From: Lentzea waywayandensis
GTDB lineage: Bacteria; Actinomycetota; Actinomycetes; Mycobacteriales; Pseudonocardiaceae
Length of the DNA: 64,000 nt
Direction: 5' to 3'
Assembly (NCBI RefSeq): GCF_900115955.1
Contig: NZ_FOYL01000004.1
Location: 248,001-312,000, forward strand
Shown: positions 52,909-61,850 of the stretch, one piece after another
Layout of the letters: the number at the start of each line of letters is the position of its first letter
How positions within the stretch are numbered: the stretch's first letter is position 1
Program-made: the position numbers and the translations under genes
The notes under the pieces: model-generated
Database searches by the model: none
What the model was told of the DNA's origin: nothing
Seen by the model: only the letters and a program-made list of their open reading frames with translations

Positions 52909-53547
52909 TCAGCCGATTCCGGTGCCCACTTCGATGAATCCGGGCGCCATGTCAGCCCGGAAGGTCAGCTTCACCCACGGGTATTCAGTGCTGATGCAGC
53001 CCCACTCGACAACACAGTTCTCGACCTTACCCTGATAGTAAGATTCGACCCGCCACGCAGGAGTTGCGCCCACGACGTTGGCCATCTCACCACGATAGTA
53101 GGCCGTTCCGGCCGAATCACTGATGTACGGGTACCGGTTGTGCACCGAGGTGATGGATTTGTTGAAATCCACACAGTGGTCGGCGCGCTGGTGGTACTTG
53201 TAGTAGACATTCCCGACGACGGTGTAGCTCGTCACCTGGTGGTCGTTGATCCAGCAGCTGATCGCGGCAGCACCCACCTCACCGGCAGCAGATGCCGGCG
53301 CAGGTGACGTACTCACCTCAACCGTGCGGCGTTCCGGATCAGCCACCTGCGCGGCGATTTCCGGGTACTTGAGCAACGTCTGACGCCCTTCAGGCGACAA
53401 CTTTCCAGTCGCCTTGATCTCTTCCAGCACCGCAATCGCGTCCTTCGGAAGACCCTTTGCTTCCGCGGCTGCGACTCCGACGCCCCCGAGCAAAGCCAAC
53501 GCCGATAACGAAGCAGCGACAGCCGATCCAACAAAGTGCTTTCGCAC
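52909..53547 (-). CDS. Secreted hypothetical protein
   Basis: 212 residues from a GTG after GGGGG. Signal peptide RKHFVGSAVAASLSALALL with cleavage near AAA. The mature part has a helical region (AIAVLEEIKATGKLSPEGRQ) and a beta-rich C-terminal 120 residues with four Cys (ISCWIND, DHCVDFN, ENCVVEWGC) that probably form two disulphides. No family was recognised. Base composition is lower in GC than the neighbours, consistent with acquisition. Confidence 0.75.
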   Translation of the reverse strand: MRKHFVGSAVAASLSALALLGGVGVAAAEAKGLPKDAIAVLEEIKATGKLSPEGRQTLLKYPEIAAQVADPERRTVEVSTSPAPASAAGEVGAAAISCWINDHQVTSYTVVGNVYYKYHQRADHCVDFNKSITSVHNRYPYISDSAGTAYYRGEMANVVGATPAWRVESYYQGKVENCVVEWGCISTEYPWVKLTFRADMAPGFIEVGTGIG

Positions 53548-54015
53548 GAAATTCCCCCTCGGTGTTCTTCACAGCATCCGCCAGACTCGCGCTAGCGATC
53601 ACGCTTTGCTGACTGCATCAGCGTGCGCGATGACGCTCACACTTTGATCACACCGTCGGTGACCGGAGTGCAACTGCTTGTCACAGCGACCACTCAGAGC
53701 TGGCGGCAGCCCATCCAGGTTTGGCCGCCTGCGGGTTTGACCCGCACACCACCACCGCGTCGACTTCGCCCGAAGTGGAAACCCAGGTGCATCAAACCGT
53801 GCGGAAAGAAGCACGGCGGCTACTGCCCGAACCGCGTCCCGTTGCGCCCTGAACGGCCGACACGAAGTCAGCAGCCGGTAAGCGGGAACAGCAGCGCGAG
53901 CGGGAGCAGGCCGCGGAGTTGTGGACGGAGACTTTGGGAGACACCGGAAGACGGCGACGGGAGGCAGCCGGGGGCTGGCGCCCGCGGCCTGGCCAGGGCA
54001 ACTGCCACCAAACGT
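53548..54015. other. Gene-poor stretch beside tRNA-Ser(CGA)
   Basis: No convincing gene. One frame has fragments such as EVETQVHQTVRKEARRLLPE followed after a stop by KREQQREREQAAELWTETLG, which may be decayed coding sequence. Together with the two lower-GC genes at 52676-53547, it borders the 3' end of a tRNA gene, a usual integration site. No direct repeat of the tRNA end was found by eye. Confidence 0.35.
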
Positions 54016-54053
54016 CAGAGCCCCGGTTGCCATGATCGGCAACCGGGGCTCTG
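54016..54053 (-). terminator. Terminator hairpin of tRNA-Ser(CGA)
   Basis: CAGAGCCCCGGTTGCC (54016-54031) pairs perfectly with 54038-54053 around ATGATC. It starts 6 nt past the tRNA 3' end on the minus strand, followed by ACGTTT. Confidence 0.85.
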
Positions 54054-54058
54054 AGCAG

Positions 54059-54143
54059 CGGTGGCGGTGGGATTTGAACCCACGGAGGCTTTCACCTCAC
54101 ACGCTTTCGAGGCGTGCTCCTTCGGCCGCTCGGACACGCCACC
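54059..54143 (-). tRNA. tRNA-Ser (anticodon CGA)
   Basis: On the minus strand: acceptor GGTGGCG/CGCCACC, anticodon stem CACGC/GCGTG with loop CTCGAAA (anticodon CGA), a long variable arm, and T-arm GTGGG TTCAAAT CCCAC. CCA is not encoded. Confidence 0.95.
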
Positions 54144-54150
54144 GATAAGA

Positions 54151-54156
54151 ACAATA
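54151..54156 (-). promoter_or_regulatory. -10 element of tRNA-Ser(CGA)
   Basis: On the minus strand TATTGT is followed by 7 nt and the mature tRNA 5' G at 54143. TTAAGC (54174-54179), overlapping the tadA stop, lies 17 nt further upstream as a possible -35. Confidence 0.55.
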
Positions 54157-54175
54157 CACAGCCCGCGCGACTGGC

Positions 54176-54625
54176 TTAACGCTGGGTCCGGAAGAAGCGT
54201 TCGAGCAGGTCAGCGCACTCGTGCTCCAGCACACCGCCCTGCACCTCTGGTCGATGGTTGAGCCGGCGGTCGCGCACGACGTCCCACAACGACGCCACAG
54301 CGCCGGTTTTGGGCTCCCAGGCGCCGAAGACGAGACGTGAAACACGCGCGAGCACCAGGGCGCCCGCGCACATCGTGCAGGGCTCCAACGTCACCGCGAG
54401 CGTGCAGCCGTCGAGGCGCCAGCCGTCGCCGTGCTTCGCGGCGGCTGCTCGCAGCGCCAGGATCTCGGCGTGTGCGGTCGGGTCGCCGAGTGCTTCGCGG
54501 GCGTTGCAGGCTTCGGCCAGGATCGAACCGTCCGGTGCGAAGACGACGGCGCCGATCGGGACGTCCGTGCCGGCGTTCGCGGCCGCTCGAAGGGCGGCTC
54601 GGACCATGTCCTCTGCGGAGATCAC
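54176..54625 (-). CDS. tadA: tRNA-specific adenosine deaminase
   Basis: 149 residues from a GTG that overlaps the upstream stop (GTGA, 54622-54625). The cytidine-deaminase-like zinc site is complete: TAHAEIL with His52 and catalytic Glu54, and EPCTMCAGAL with Cys83 and Cys86. It converts A34 to inosine in tRNA-Arg(ACG). The C-terminal helix ends CADLLERFFRTQR as in TadA. Coupled to the TadA-associated protein gene, a standard actinobacterial pair. Confidence 0.97.
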   Translation of the reverse strand: MISAEDMVRAALRAAANAGTDVPIGAVVFAPDGSILAEACNAREALGDPTAHAEILALRAAAAKHGDGWRLDGCTLAVTLEPCTMCAGALVLARVSRLVFGAWEPKTGAVASLWDVVRDRRLNHRPEVQGGVLEHECADLLERFFRTQR

Positions 54626-55110
54626 GCTTGGATCGTGTCGAGCAGCTTCGTGAGCTCGTCGATGAAGCCGATGCGTTGGGCGATCATCTGGAGCTGCTCG
54701 TCCGGGTAGAGGTCGACCTCGTCGACGATGATCTGGAGTTCGTGCGAGGGCATGCCGAGGTCGGTCAGGACGCCCAGGTCGCCTTCCGGCCAGAGTTCGT
54801 TGTCCTCCTCGTCCGGTGGTTCGACGCGGAGGAGATCGAGGACGTCGGCCGCGATGTCGTAGTCGAGGGCGGCGGCCGCGTCGGACAGCAGCAGCGCGAC
54901 GCCACCCGGCACGGGACGCAGGATGATGAAGAACTCGTCGTCGACGGCGAGGAGACCGAACACAGCTCCTGTCGACCTCAGTTGGCGCAGCTCCGTGATA
55001 GCCGCGTCCAGCTCCGACAGCGCGGAGCTGTCCATCCTGCTGCACCGCCAGCGACCGTCCTCTCGGACGACCGCGACCGCGAAGCCGTTGACCGGCTCCT
55101 GCTGTGTCAT
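54622..55110 (-). CDS. tRNA adenosine deaminase-associated protein
   Basis: 162 residues from the ATG at 55110. GFAVAVVREDGRWRCSRMD, then AITELRQLRSTGAVFGLLAV and FFIILRPVPGGVALLLSDA match the actinobacterial family named for its position before tadA. The C-terminal acidic segment (PPDEEDNELWPEGDLGVL) is typical. The molecular role is unknown. TACGGT lies 6 nt before the ATG. Confidence 0.92.
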   Translation of the reverse strand: MTQQEPVNGFAVAVVREDGRWRCSRMDSSALSELDAAITELRQLRSTGAVFGLLAVDDEFFIILRPVPGGVALLLSDAAAALDYDIAADVLDLLRVEPPDEEDNELWPEGDLGVLTDLGMPSHELQIIVDEVDLYPDEQLQMIAQRIGFIDELTKLLDTIQA

Positions 55111-55116
55111 GTGCAC

Positions 55117-55122
55117 ACCGTA
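55117..55122 (-). promoter_or_regulatory. -10 element of the TadA-associated gene (leaderless)
   Basis: On the minus strand TACGGT is followed by 6 nt and ATG 55110. Confidence 0.5.
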
Positions 55123-55170
55123 GGGCCCAGACGACCTTCCCGGTAGCCGAGGTGGTGGCACCATCGGTAG

Positions 55171-56376
55171 ATGAGCACAACTACGCCGGACCCCCGTCTC
55201 GCCGGATTGCTCGAAGGGGCGCGTTCGCTCCAGCCCCGCACGGTGGCGCTGCGCCGTCAGATCCACCGGCACCCTGAGCAGGGACTTCACCTCCCCAAGA
55301 CGCAGGCCGCCGTCCTGCACGCGCTGGAGGGGTTGCCTGTCAAGGTCACGAAGGGCGAGTCGTCGACCTCGGTCGTGGCGGTGCTCGAGGGCGAGCGGCC
55401 GGGGCCGACGGTGCTGCTGCGCGGCGACATGGACGGCCTGCCGCTCCAGGAGGAGACGGGCCTGCCGTTCGCGTCCGAAGTGGACGGCAACATGCACGCC
55501 TGCGGCCACGACACGCACGTGGCGATGCTGGCCGCGTCCGCCCGGCTGCTGGCGGACCGGCGCGACGCTTTGAAAGGCCGCGTGCTCTTCATGTTCCAGC
55601 CGGGCGAGGAGGGCCACCACGGCGCCCGGCACATGATCGAGGAGGGCCTGCTCGACGACGGCGTGGAGAAGGCGTTCGCGCTGCACATCACGTCCACGAT
55701 GAAGTCGGGCGTGGTGACGTGCCGGCCGGGGCCGATGATGGCGTCCGCGGACACGTTCCACGTGCACGTGAAGGGTCGTGGCGGTCACGGCGCGATGCCG
55801 CACAACGCGCTGGACCCGGTGCCCGCGGCAGCCGCGATGGTCGGGGCGATCCAGACGATGCTCGGTCGGCGGGTGAGCGTTCATCAGCCCGCGGTGGTGA
55901 CCGTCGCGCAGATCAACGCCGGTACGACGACGAACATCATCCCCGAGGTCGCGACCCTCGACGGGACGATCAGGACGTTGTCGGAGGAGACGCGCGCGCT
56001 CGTGCACAAGGAGCTCAAGCAGGCCATCAAGCACACGGCCGCTGCTTACGGGTGCCATGCCGAGGTCAGCATCGTGCCGGGGTATCCGGTGACGGTGAAC
56101 GACGACGTCGTCGGGCAGCACGTCGTGGATCTGGCGGCCACCGCGATGGGTGCCTCGTGGAGTGAGCCGATGCAGGATCCGCTGATGGGAGCCGAGGACT
56201 TCTCCTACGTGTTGCAGCGGGTTCCCGGGGCGTTGGCGTTCCTCGGGGCCTGCCCGCGAGGCATCGACCTGGAGGAGGCCGCGCCGAACCACTCGAACCG
56301 GGTGCTGTTCGACGAGGCCGCCATGGAGCACGGGGTGGCGATGTACGCGGCGTTCGCGCTGGACGCCCTCCGCTAG
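55171..56376 (+). CDS. M20-family amidohydrolase (peptidase-like)
   Basis: 401 residues. LRRQIHRHPEQGLHLPKTQA is the typical start of M20D amidohydrolases. Metal-binding and catalytic motifs: RGDMDGLPLQEETGLPF, HACGHDTHVAMLA, FQPGEEGHHGARHMIEEG (catalytic Glu pair), ALHIT, and C-terminal MGAEDFSYV. The lid domain has GRGGHGAMPHNALDPVPAAA. Relatives hydrolyse N-acyl amino acids, hippurate or IAA conjugates. No signal peptide. Confidence 0.93.
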   Translation: MSTTTPDPRLAGLLEGARSLQPRTVALRRQIHRHPEQGLHLPKTQAAVLHALEGLPVKVTKGESSTSVVAVLEGERPGPTVLLRGDMDGLPLQEETGLPFASEVDGNMHACGHDTHVAMLAASARLLADRRDALKGRVLFMFQPGEEGHHGARHMIEEGLLDDGVEKAFALHITSTMKSGVVTCRPGPMMASADTFHVHVKGRGGHGAMPHNALDPVPAAAAMVGAIQTMLGRRVSVHQPAVVTVAQINAGTTTNIIPEVATLDGTIRTLSEETRALVHKELKQAIKHTAAAYGCHAEVSIVPGYPVTVNDDVVGQHVVDLAATAMGASWSEPMQDPLMGAEDFSYVLQRVPGALAFLGACPRGIDLEEAAPNHSNRVLFDEAAMEHGVAMYAAFALDALR

Positions 56377-56380
56377 TTGC

Positions 56381-57349
56381 ATGGACGCGTCGCACGGAAT
56401 GATGGGCGCCGTGCGAGACGTGTGCGTGATCGGACTGGGACTGATCGGCGGCTCCGTGCTGCGGGCCGCCAAGGCTGCCGGACGCACGGTGTGGGGTGCG
56501 ACGGCGAGCAAAGAGGACGCGGACAACGCGCGCGCTGAGGGCTTCGACATCGTGAGTGTGGACGAGGCCCTCAGCCGGAACCCCGAGGCGCTCGTCGTGC
56601 TCGCCGTGCCGATGCCCGCGCTGCCGGACCTGCTCCGCAAGATCCCCGCCGGCACCAGGCTCACGGACGTGACCAGCGTCAAGGGACCCGTGCACGACGC
56701 CGTGCACCGGTACGCGAAGGACGTCCGCTTCGTCGGCGGGCACCCGATGGCCGGCACCAGTCAGAGCGGGTGGGGCGCGGGATCCGAGACCCTCTTCCAG
56801 GGCGCCGCCTGGGTCGTCACGCCCGAGGAAGCCGACGACCACCTCAACGACGTCATCCAGCTCGCGCTCGACCTCGGCGCGCACGTGGTGCCGACGACGC
56901 CGGAAGAACACGACGAGGCGGTCGCGCGGATCAGCCACCTGCCGCACATCATGGCGGCGATCCTGGCGGCGGTCGGGGCGGACGGCGGACCGCTGGCCAT
57001 GGCGCTCGCGGCGGGCAGTTTCGGGGACGGCACGCGGGTCGCCGGCAGCAGGCCGGAGCTCGTCAGGGCGATGTGCGAGGGGAACCGGGACGCGCTGCTG
57101 ATGGCCGTGGACGACGCTCTGGGACGACTCGGTGCGGCACGGGGCTCACTCGCGTCCACCGGAGGTCTCGCGAAGACCATCGAGGCCGGGCACGAAGGCC
57201 GGAACGTGCTGGTCAACCAGCCACAGCGCACGAAAGTCACCATCGACCTGACCAAGCCGGGAGCACTCGCGGCGCTGCGGAACCTTGGGTCTCGCGGCGG
57301 ACGCGTGGTTGGGCTGAACGGCAGCACCGCGCAAGCGGAAACATCGTAG
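56381..57349 (+). CDS. tyrA: Prephenate dehydrogenase
   Basis: 322 residues from the ATG at 56381; a GTG at 56411 directly before VRDVCVIGLGLIGGSVL is an alternative. NAD(P)-binding GLGLIGGS, VLAVPMPALPDLL, DVTSVKGPVHDAV and the catalytic-site GGHPMAGTSQSGW are clear. EEHDEAVARISHLPHIMAA has the helical-domain histidines. It oxidatively decarboxylates prephenate to 4-hydroxyphenylpyruvate for tyrosine. No ACT domain is attached. The stop codon is part of the next gene's -10. Confidence 0.93.
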   Translation: MDASHGMMGAVRDVCVIGLGLIGGSVLRAAKAAGRTVWGATASKEDADNARAEGFDIVSVDEALSRNPEALVVLAVPMPALPDLLRKIPAGTRLTDVTSVKGPVHDAVHRYAKDVRFVGGHPMAGTSQSGWGAGSETLFQGAAWVVTPEEADDHLNDVIQLALDLGAHVVPTTPEEHDEAVARISHLPHIMAAILAAVGADGGPLAMALAAGSFGDGTRVAGSRPELVRAMCEGNRDALLMAVDDALGRLGAARGSLASTGGLAKTIEAGHEGRNVLVNQPQRTKVTIDLTKPGALAALRNLGSRGGRVVGLNGSTAQAETS

Positions 57350-57352
57350 GGT
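57347..57352 (+). promoter_or_regulatory. -10 element of the first FN3-like gene (leaderless)
   Basis: TAGGGT followed by 6 nt and GTG 57359. TAG is the tyrA stop. Confidence 0.5.
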
Positions 57353-57358
57353 CGCCGA

Positions 57359-58903
57359 GTGGATCGACGGACGCTCGCCGGCGGACTCGGTGGACTCGCG
57401 CTCGTCGTGGCCGCCGTCGTGGTGCTCCGGGCCGGTGACGCACCGGACACCCTCAAGAAGGAAACGGCTGACGGTGTCGAGGTCGTCGCGCTCCAGGAGC
57501 CGATGAAACCCTCCAACGCCAGGGCTCAGGCGCTGGACGTGGACGCGCTGCAGATCGCGTGGAACGGCTCGGCGCCGGCCTACGAGGTGCGCTGGAACGG
57601 CAACGAGCAGCTCGTGCCCGGTCCCGAGGTCGAGCTGCCGGGGCTGAGCCCCGACACCCAGACCGAGGTCGAGATCCGGGCGGTCAGCGCGACCGGCAAG
57701 CGCAGCGAGCCGCTCAAGATCGCCGCTACGCCCAAGGACGTCTACAACGGCAAGTGGGAGGACCAGCTCGTCGGCCAGGCGGACAGGTTCGACGGCCCGG
57801 AGGCGCTCGATCCGCGGAAGTGGCGGGTCGAGGCGGAACCGGAGTGCCTGGGGCTCAAGCCGTTCGGGCAGAGCAAGCGCATCGACGTCGACTGCCCGAT
57901 GGCGGCCTTCCAGAGCAACACCCCGATCCGGTTCGGAGTGCCGGCGAGTGACGGCGCGACCGGCCGGGCGATCATCAGCGTCGCGGGCGCGGTCGAGTCG
58001 AGTCACGTGCGGCTGACGTTGCTGCCGGACCCGTGGCAGTACCTGAAGGAGACCGACGCACAGCCGAAGGGCGCGGTCAGCCTCGACATCACGACGCAGG
58101 GCACGCGGATCATCGCCGACCCCGAACTTCCCCGCACCGGCAAGCAGATCGACCTCGGCGACGCGCCGATGACCGGACTGGTCGCGGGCGTGCGGCACCG
58201 CTGGGAGATGCGGGTGCTGCCGGAGGCCGTGGTCGCTCTGAGAGATGGCGTCGTCGTCGCCTACGATCCCGTCGCGATCAGGGAACGGCTGGTGCACCCG
58301 CGGATCCGCATCGACGGCGGCGGCTTCCTGGACGCGTTCGGCGTCGGGGGCGTGCCGGAACGCGTCGTGCCCACCGAGGTCATCCCGCTGGACAAGGACG
58401 TCGAACTACCGCAGGACGTCGTGGCCGCGAAGCTCGTCAAGCCGGACGCCGGCCAGGTCACGGTCTCCGACGTGCCGATCAGCCCCGGGAAGATCGCCGC
58501 CCAGGAAGCCCAGCTCGTGGTCATCCGCAAGCCCGAGAGCCGTCCCGGCACGCTCCCCCGGCTCGCGGACCGGCCCGGCGGCATCAAGACCGGCGCGCCG
58601 CGGCTGCACGTCATGCACGAGGACGGCACCAAGCCTCCGCAACCGTTGCCCGGCAACGGACGCGTCCTCATCACGGCCGAGGTCAACGCCATCGGGCACC
58701 GCGGCATCGAGCTCGAACTCGACGGCAGGCGGATCGTCGCGCTGCCCACCAACGAGCAGGGCCCCGGCGTTCCCGGCAGGCACGAGTTCTGGCTCGACAC
58801 CAGGACGCTGACCCCTGCTGCGCACGCTCGGCTCAAGCTCAGCGTCCTTCCGGCGGACGGTGGCGAACCCGTTATCGCGGAAACCGTGTTCGAGCTGGGG
58901 TGA
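57359..58903 (+). CDS. Membrane-anchored FN3-like extracellular protein, copy 1
   Basis: 514 residues from a GTG. One N-terminal anchor helix (LAGGLGGLALVVAAVVVL). Residues 55-125 look like an FN3 domain (ALQIAWNGSAPAYEVRWNGN, LPGLSPDTQTEVEIRAVSAT). A jelly-roll-like region with FDGPEALDPRKWRVEAEPEC (about 140-335) resembles family-16-type or concanavalin-like folds but lacks clear catalytic residues. A further beta region follows. It is paralogous to the next gene; function unknown. Confidence 0.75.
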   Translation: MDRRTLAGGLGGLALVVAAVVVLRAGDAPDTLKKETADGVEVVALQEPMKPSNARAQALDVDALQIAWNGSAPAYEVRWNGNEQLVPGPEVELPGLSPDTQTEVEIRAVSATGKRSEPLKIAATPKDVYNGKWEDQLVGQADRFDGPEALDPRKWRVEAEPECLGLKPFGQSKRIDVDCPMAAFQSNTPIRFGVPASDGATGRAIISVAGAVESSHVRLTLLPDPWQYLKETDAQPKGAVSLDITTQGTRIIADPELPRTGKQIDLGDAPMTGLVAGVRHRWEMRVLPEAVVALRDGVVVAYDPVAIRERLVHPRIRIDGGGFLDAFGVGGVPERVVPTEVIPLDKDVELPQDVVAAKLVKPDAGQVTVSDVPISPGKIAAQEAQLVVIRKPESRPGTLPRLADRPGGIKTGAPRLHVMHEDGTKPPQPLPGNGRVLITAEVNAIGHRGIELELDGRRIVALPTNEQGPGVPGRHEFWLDTRTLTPAAHARLKLSVLPADGGEPVIAETVFELG

Positions 58904-58909
58904 ACGCCT

Positions 58910-58915
58910 TAGCGT
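58910..58915 (+). promoter_or_regulatory. -10 element of the second FN3-like gene (leaderless)
   Basis: TAGCGT followed by 7 nt and ATG 58923. Confidence 0.5.
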
Positions 58916-58922
58916 GACCGCT

Positions 58923-60647
58923 ATGAAGCGGGTCGCCTTCGTCGTCGTGGGCCTCGCGCTGGTGGCGGGCGTGATCGTCCTGCGCGACACCGGCGGGAGC
59001 GACTCGGGCCTGCCCGTCGCTCCCCCTGCGCCGACGAAGCTCAAGCCGTACGTGGCGGAGCAGGTTCTGGTGCCGAGCCCGCAGGGCCGCCCGGCCACAC
59101 CGGCCAACGTCGTCGCGCGTGCGGGCCACCACAAGATCCAGCTCACCTGGACCGGCGACGCGTCCGCGTACGAGGTGCGGTGGGGCGACAAGGTCAAGCT
59201 CGTCACCCGGCCCGGCACCCAGCTCAACGGTCTGGAGAACGGCCGCCCGCAGAAGATCGACATCCGCGCGGTCGACCCGTTCGGCCAGCGTTCGCAGCCC
59301 GCCCGGACCGAGGCGACGCCGAACGCCGACAACGCCCCGTACACGTTCGTCGACCGCTTCGACTCCTCCGACGAACCCGACCTCCAGCGTTGGAGGCTCT
59401 CCAAGCGGACCGACTGCGCCCGCGCCACCAGCGGCGACGAGGACGACCACGACCGGCTCGTGATCAGCAGCAGCTGCGGCACCCGCGCGGTGACGCTGAG
59501 GTCGCGCACGCCGTTCGTCCGCGGCGACGACGAGAGCCGGCTCGTGATCGAGACCGACGCTCCTGGCACCGGCGGCAAGCTGCTGCTCGACCTCGTGCCA
59601 GGCCCGGTGAGCGTGCAGGGCGAGCCGGTGCCACCGAACACCATCCGCGCCACGATCTCCACCGACAACTCCGGCAACTCGATCGTCGAACTCGTCCCGA
59701 ACGGCACGGCGCTCAAGCCCGTCCCTGCAGCGCTGCCAGGCGTGACCGTGCGCTGGGAACTCGTGCTGACCCCGGCCGGCGTCCAGGTGGTGCGCGACGG
59801 AGACGTGCTCGCCACCTCGCCGTTCGTGCCGCAGTGGCGTGAGGCGACGGCGTTGGTCGGCGTCGCGGCACTCGCGGGCGACCGGATCCGCGCCGGTGTC
59901 GACCTGATCGGCTACCGCACCGCCAAGGCCGACGCCCCGCTCGCGGGCCCGACACCGCAGGTGCGGGTGGACGGCCCGGCGAGCGCCAGCGCCACTCCCA
60001 TCGCGGACGTCACCGCAGGTCAGTTGCGCATCGCCCTGATCCCGTCGCGCGAGAGCGAGCCGGTCACCGCCGTCAAGGTCAACGGCATCCAGGTACCGCT
60101 CAGGCCGGCGATCGAGGGCACGCCGTGGAAGCCCGGCGCCGAGTACCCGGCCGTCGCCGACCTGCCCAAAGAGGCCTTCACCGACAACCTGAACGTGCAG
60201 CTCGTCACGCAGGAACGCATCCAGGTCACCCACACCGACGTCGAACTGACCGGCCCGAAGAAGGAACCGCTGCGCCGGCCCGGCACACCCCTGGTGGAGG
60301 CCAAGCCGACGCTCGCCGACCCGATCCCCGAGGTCCTGGACGCGGGCGGCCAGCCGATCGAGAACGGCGCCGCCTTCAGCCGCGGCCGGGTGGTCCTGGA
60401 GGTCCGCGTCGATGCCCTCGACGTGGCGGTGGCAGGCCTCGCCGGGTTCGAGATCAGGCTCGACGGCAACCACATCGCCACGGTGCCGACGACCGCCGAC
60501 GGGCCCGCCGCCGCAGGCCGGTGGCGGATTTCACTCAACACGGGGGCGATGACCGCGGGAGCGCACGCCATCGAGGTGAAGGCCTTCAGCACCGATTCAG
60601 AGGTGAGCCCCGAGACGGGCTACGTTCCTTTTTTGCTCAAGCCGTGA
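58923..60647 (+). CDS. Membrane-anchored FN3-like extracellular protein, copy 2
   Basis: 574 residues from the ATG at 58923. Anchor helix RVAFVVVGLALVAGVIVL, then FN3-like KIQLTWTGDASAYEVRWGDK and LNGLENGRPQKIDIRAVDPF. A laminin-G/jelly-roll-like part follows, with DRFDSSDEPDLQRWRLSKRT and a Cys (DCARATS) that aligns with the PEC of copy 1. The domain order is the same in both copies and the FN3 part is clearly homologous. It has about 60 extra residues. Two adjacent copies with separate promoters suggest specialised surface proteins. Confidence 0.75.
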   Translation: MKRVAFVVVGLALVAGVIVLRDTGGSDSGLPVAPPAPTKLKPYVAEQVLVPSPQGRPATPANVVARAGHHKIQLTWTGDASAYEVRWGDKVKLVTRPGTQLNGLENGRPQKIDIRAVDPFGQRSQPARTEATPNADNAPYTFVDRFDSSDEPDLQRWRLSKRTDCARATSGDEDDHDRLVISSSCGTRAVTLRSRTPFVRGDDESRLVIETDAPGTGGKLLLDLVPGPVSVQGEPVPPNTIRATISTDNSGNSIVELVPNGTALKPVPAALPGVTVRWELVLTPAGVQVVRDGDVLATSPFVPQWREATALVGVAALAGDRIRAGVDLIGYRTAKADAPLAGPTPQVRVDGPASASATPIADVTAGQLRIALIPSRESEPVTAVKVNGIQVPLRPAIEGTPWKPGAEYPAVADLPKEAFTDNLNVQLVTQERIQVTHTDVELTGPKKEPLRRPGTPLVEAKPTLADPIPEVLDAGGQPIENGAAFSRGRVVLEVRVDALDVAVAGLAGFEIRLDGNHIATVPTTADGPAAAGRWRISLNTGAMTAGAHAIEVKAFSTDSEVSPETGYVPFLLKP

Positions 60648-60665
60648 ATGCCTCAAGATGGACGT

Positions 60666-61850
60666 ATGGCACGCGCACTGATCATCGACGCCGCCCGCAC
60701 GCCGTTCGGCAAGTACCGGGGAGGTCTCTCGGGCATCCGGGTGGACGACCTCGCGGCGCTGCCCATCGTCGACCTGCTGCGCCGCTATCCGTCGCTCGAC
60801 TTGGCGCGCATCGACGACGTGCTGCTGGGTGACGCGAACGGCGCCGGCGAGGACAACCGCAACGTCGCCCGCATGGCCTCGCTGCTGGCGGGCCTGCCGG
60901 TCTCCGTGCCGGGCGTGACGCTGAACCGGCTGTGCGCCTCGGGCGGCGAGTCGATCATCCAGGGCGCGCGGGCGTTGATCACCGGCGATGCCGACCTGAT
61001 CGTCGCCGGTGGCGTCGAGGGGATGTCGCGGGCGCCGTTCGTGACGGCTCGCCCGGACAAGGCCCTCCCGGATCGGTTGGAGACCGTGTCGACGGCACTC
61101 GGCTGGCGACTGGTCAACCCGCGCATGCCCAAGCACTACACCGTGCCGCTGGGCCTGGCCGCCGAGAACGTCGCCCACGAACTCGGGATCACCCGCGACC
61201 AGATGGACAGTTTCGCCCTCCGCTCGCACCGTCGCGCCGCCGCGGCGTGGGATGCCGGTGTGCACGAGGGTTTCGCGTTCCCCGTGCAGTTGCCGGACGG
61301 AACGGCGATCCGGCGCGACGAGAACGTCCGTGCCGACACCAGCCTCGAGAAGCTGGCGAAGCTGAAGCCCGCGTTCTCGGAACAGGGAACGGTGACGGCG
61401 GGCAACGCATCGCCTTTGAACGACGGCGCTCTGGCCGCTTTGCTTGGTACAGAAGCGATCGCGTCGGAGCTGGGCGTCGAACCGCTGGGTGAGGTGCTCG
61501 GGTCGGCGACCACCGGCGAGGAACCGCACCGGTTCACGATCGCGCCCGTGTCGGCGATCCGGAAACTGTTGAAGCGCCTGCACATCGAGGCCGAGCAGGT
61601 CGACCTGTGGGAGATCAACGAGGCGTTCGCCGCGATGGCCCTGTCGGTGGTGCACCACCTTCCCGAGATCGACAAGGAGAAGGTCAACGTCCACGGCGGC
61701 GCGATCGCCTACGGCCACCCGCTCGGCGCCTCGATGCCGCGCGTGATCGTCGACGTGTGCCGCCACCTGCGGCAGCGTGGCGGCGGCATCGGCATCGCGG
61801 CGGCGTGCGTGGGCGTCGGTCAGGGTGTGGCCGTGGCGGTCCGCGTCTAG
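60666..61850 (+). CDS. Acetyl-CoA acetyltransferase (thiolase)
   Basis: 394 residues from the ATG at 60666. ALIIDAARTPFGKYRGGLSG is the thiolase N-terminus. Acyl-accepting Cys is in LNRLCASGGESI, the second site has GNASPLNDGALAALLG, the catalytic His is in GGAIAYGHPLGASMPR, and the C-terminal Cys loop reads AACVGVGQG (usually CIGGGQG). It condenses or cleaves acyl-CoAs, either acetoacetyl-CoA synthesis or beta-oxidation. No other fatty-acid gene is adjacent. Confidence 0.93.
   Translation: MARALIIDAARTPFGKYRGGLSGIRVDDLAALPIVDLLRRYPSLDLARIDDVLLGDANGAGEDNRNVARMASLLAGLPVSVPGVTLNRLCASGGESIIQGARALITGDADLIVAGGVEGMSRAPFVTARPDKALPDRLETVSTALGWRLVNPRMPKHYTVPLGLAAENVAHELGITRDQMDSFALRSHRRAAAAWDAGVHEGFAFPVQLPDGTAIRRDENVRADTSLEKLAKLKPAFSEQGTVTAGNASPLNDGALAALLGTEAIASELGVEPLGEVLGSATTGEEPHRFTIAPVSAIRKLLKRLHIEAEQVDLWEINEAFAAMALSVVHHLPEIDKEKVNVHGGAIAYGHPLGASMPRVIVDVCRHLRQRGGGIGIAAACVGVGQGVAVAVRV

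Noticed and set aside
53623-54054. 143-codon plus-strand ORF next to tRNA-Ser(CGA)
   Set aside because: Composition is erratic (Pro/Arg-rich), it runs through the tRNA terminator hairpin, and it has no recognisable domain.
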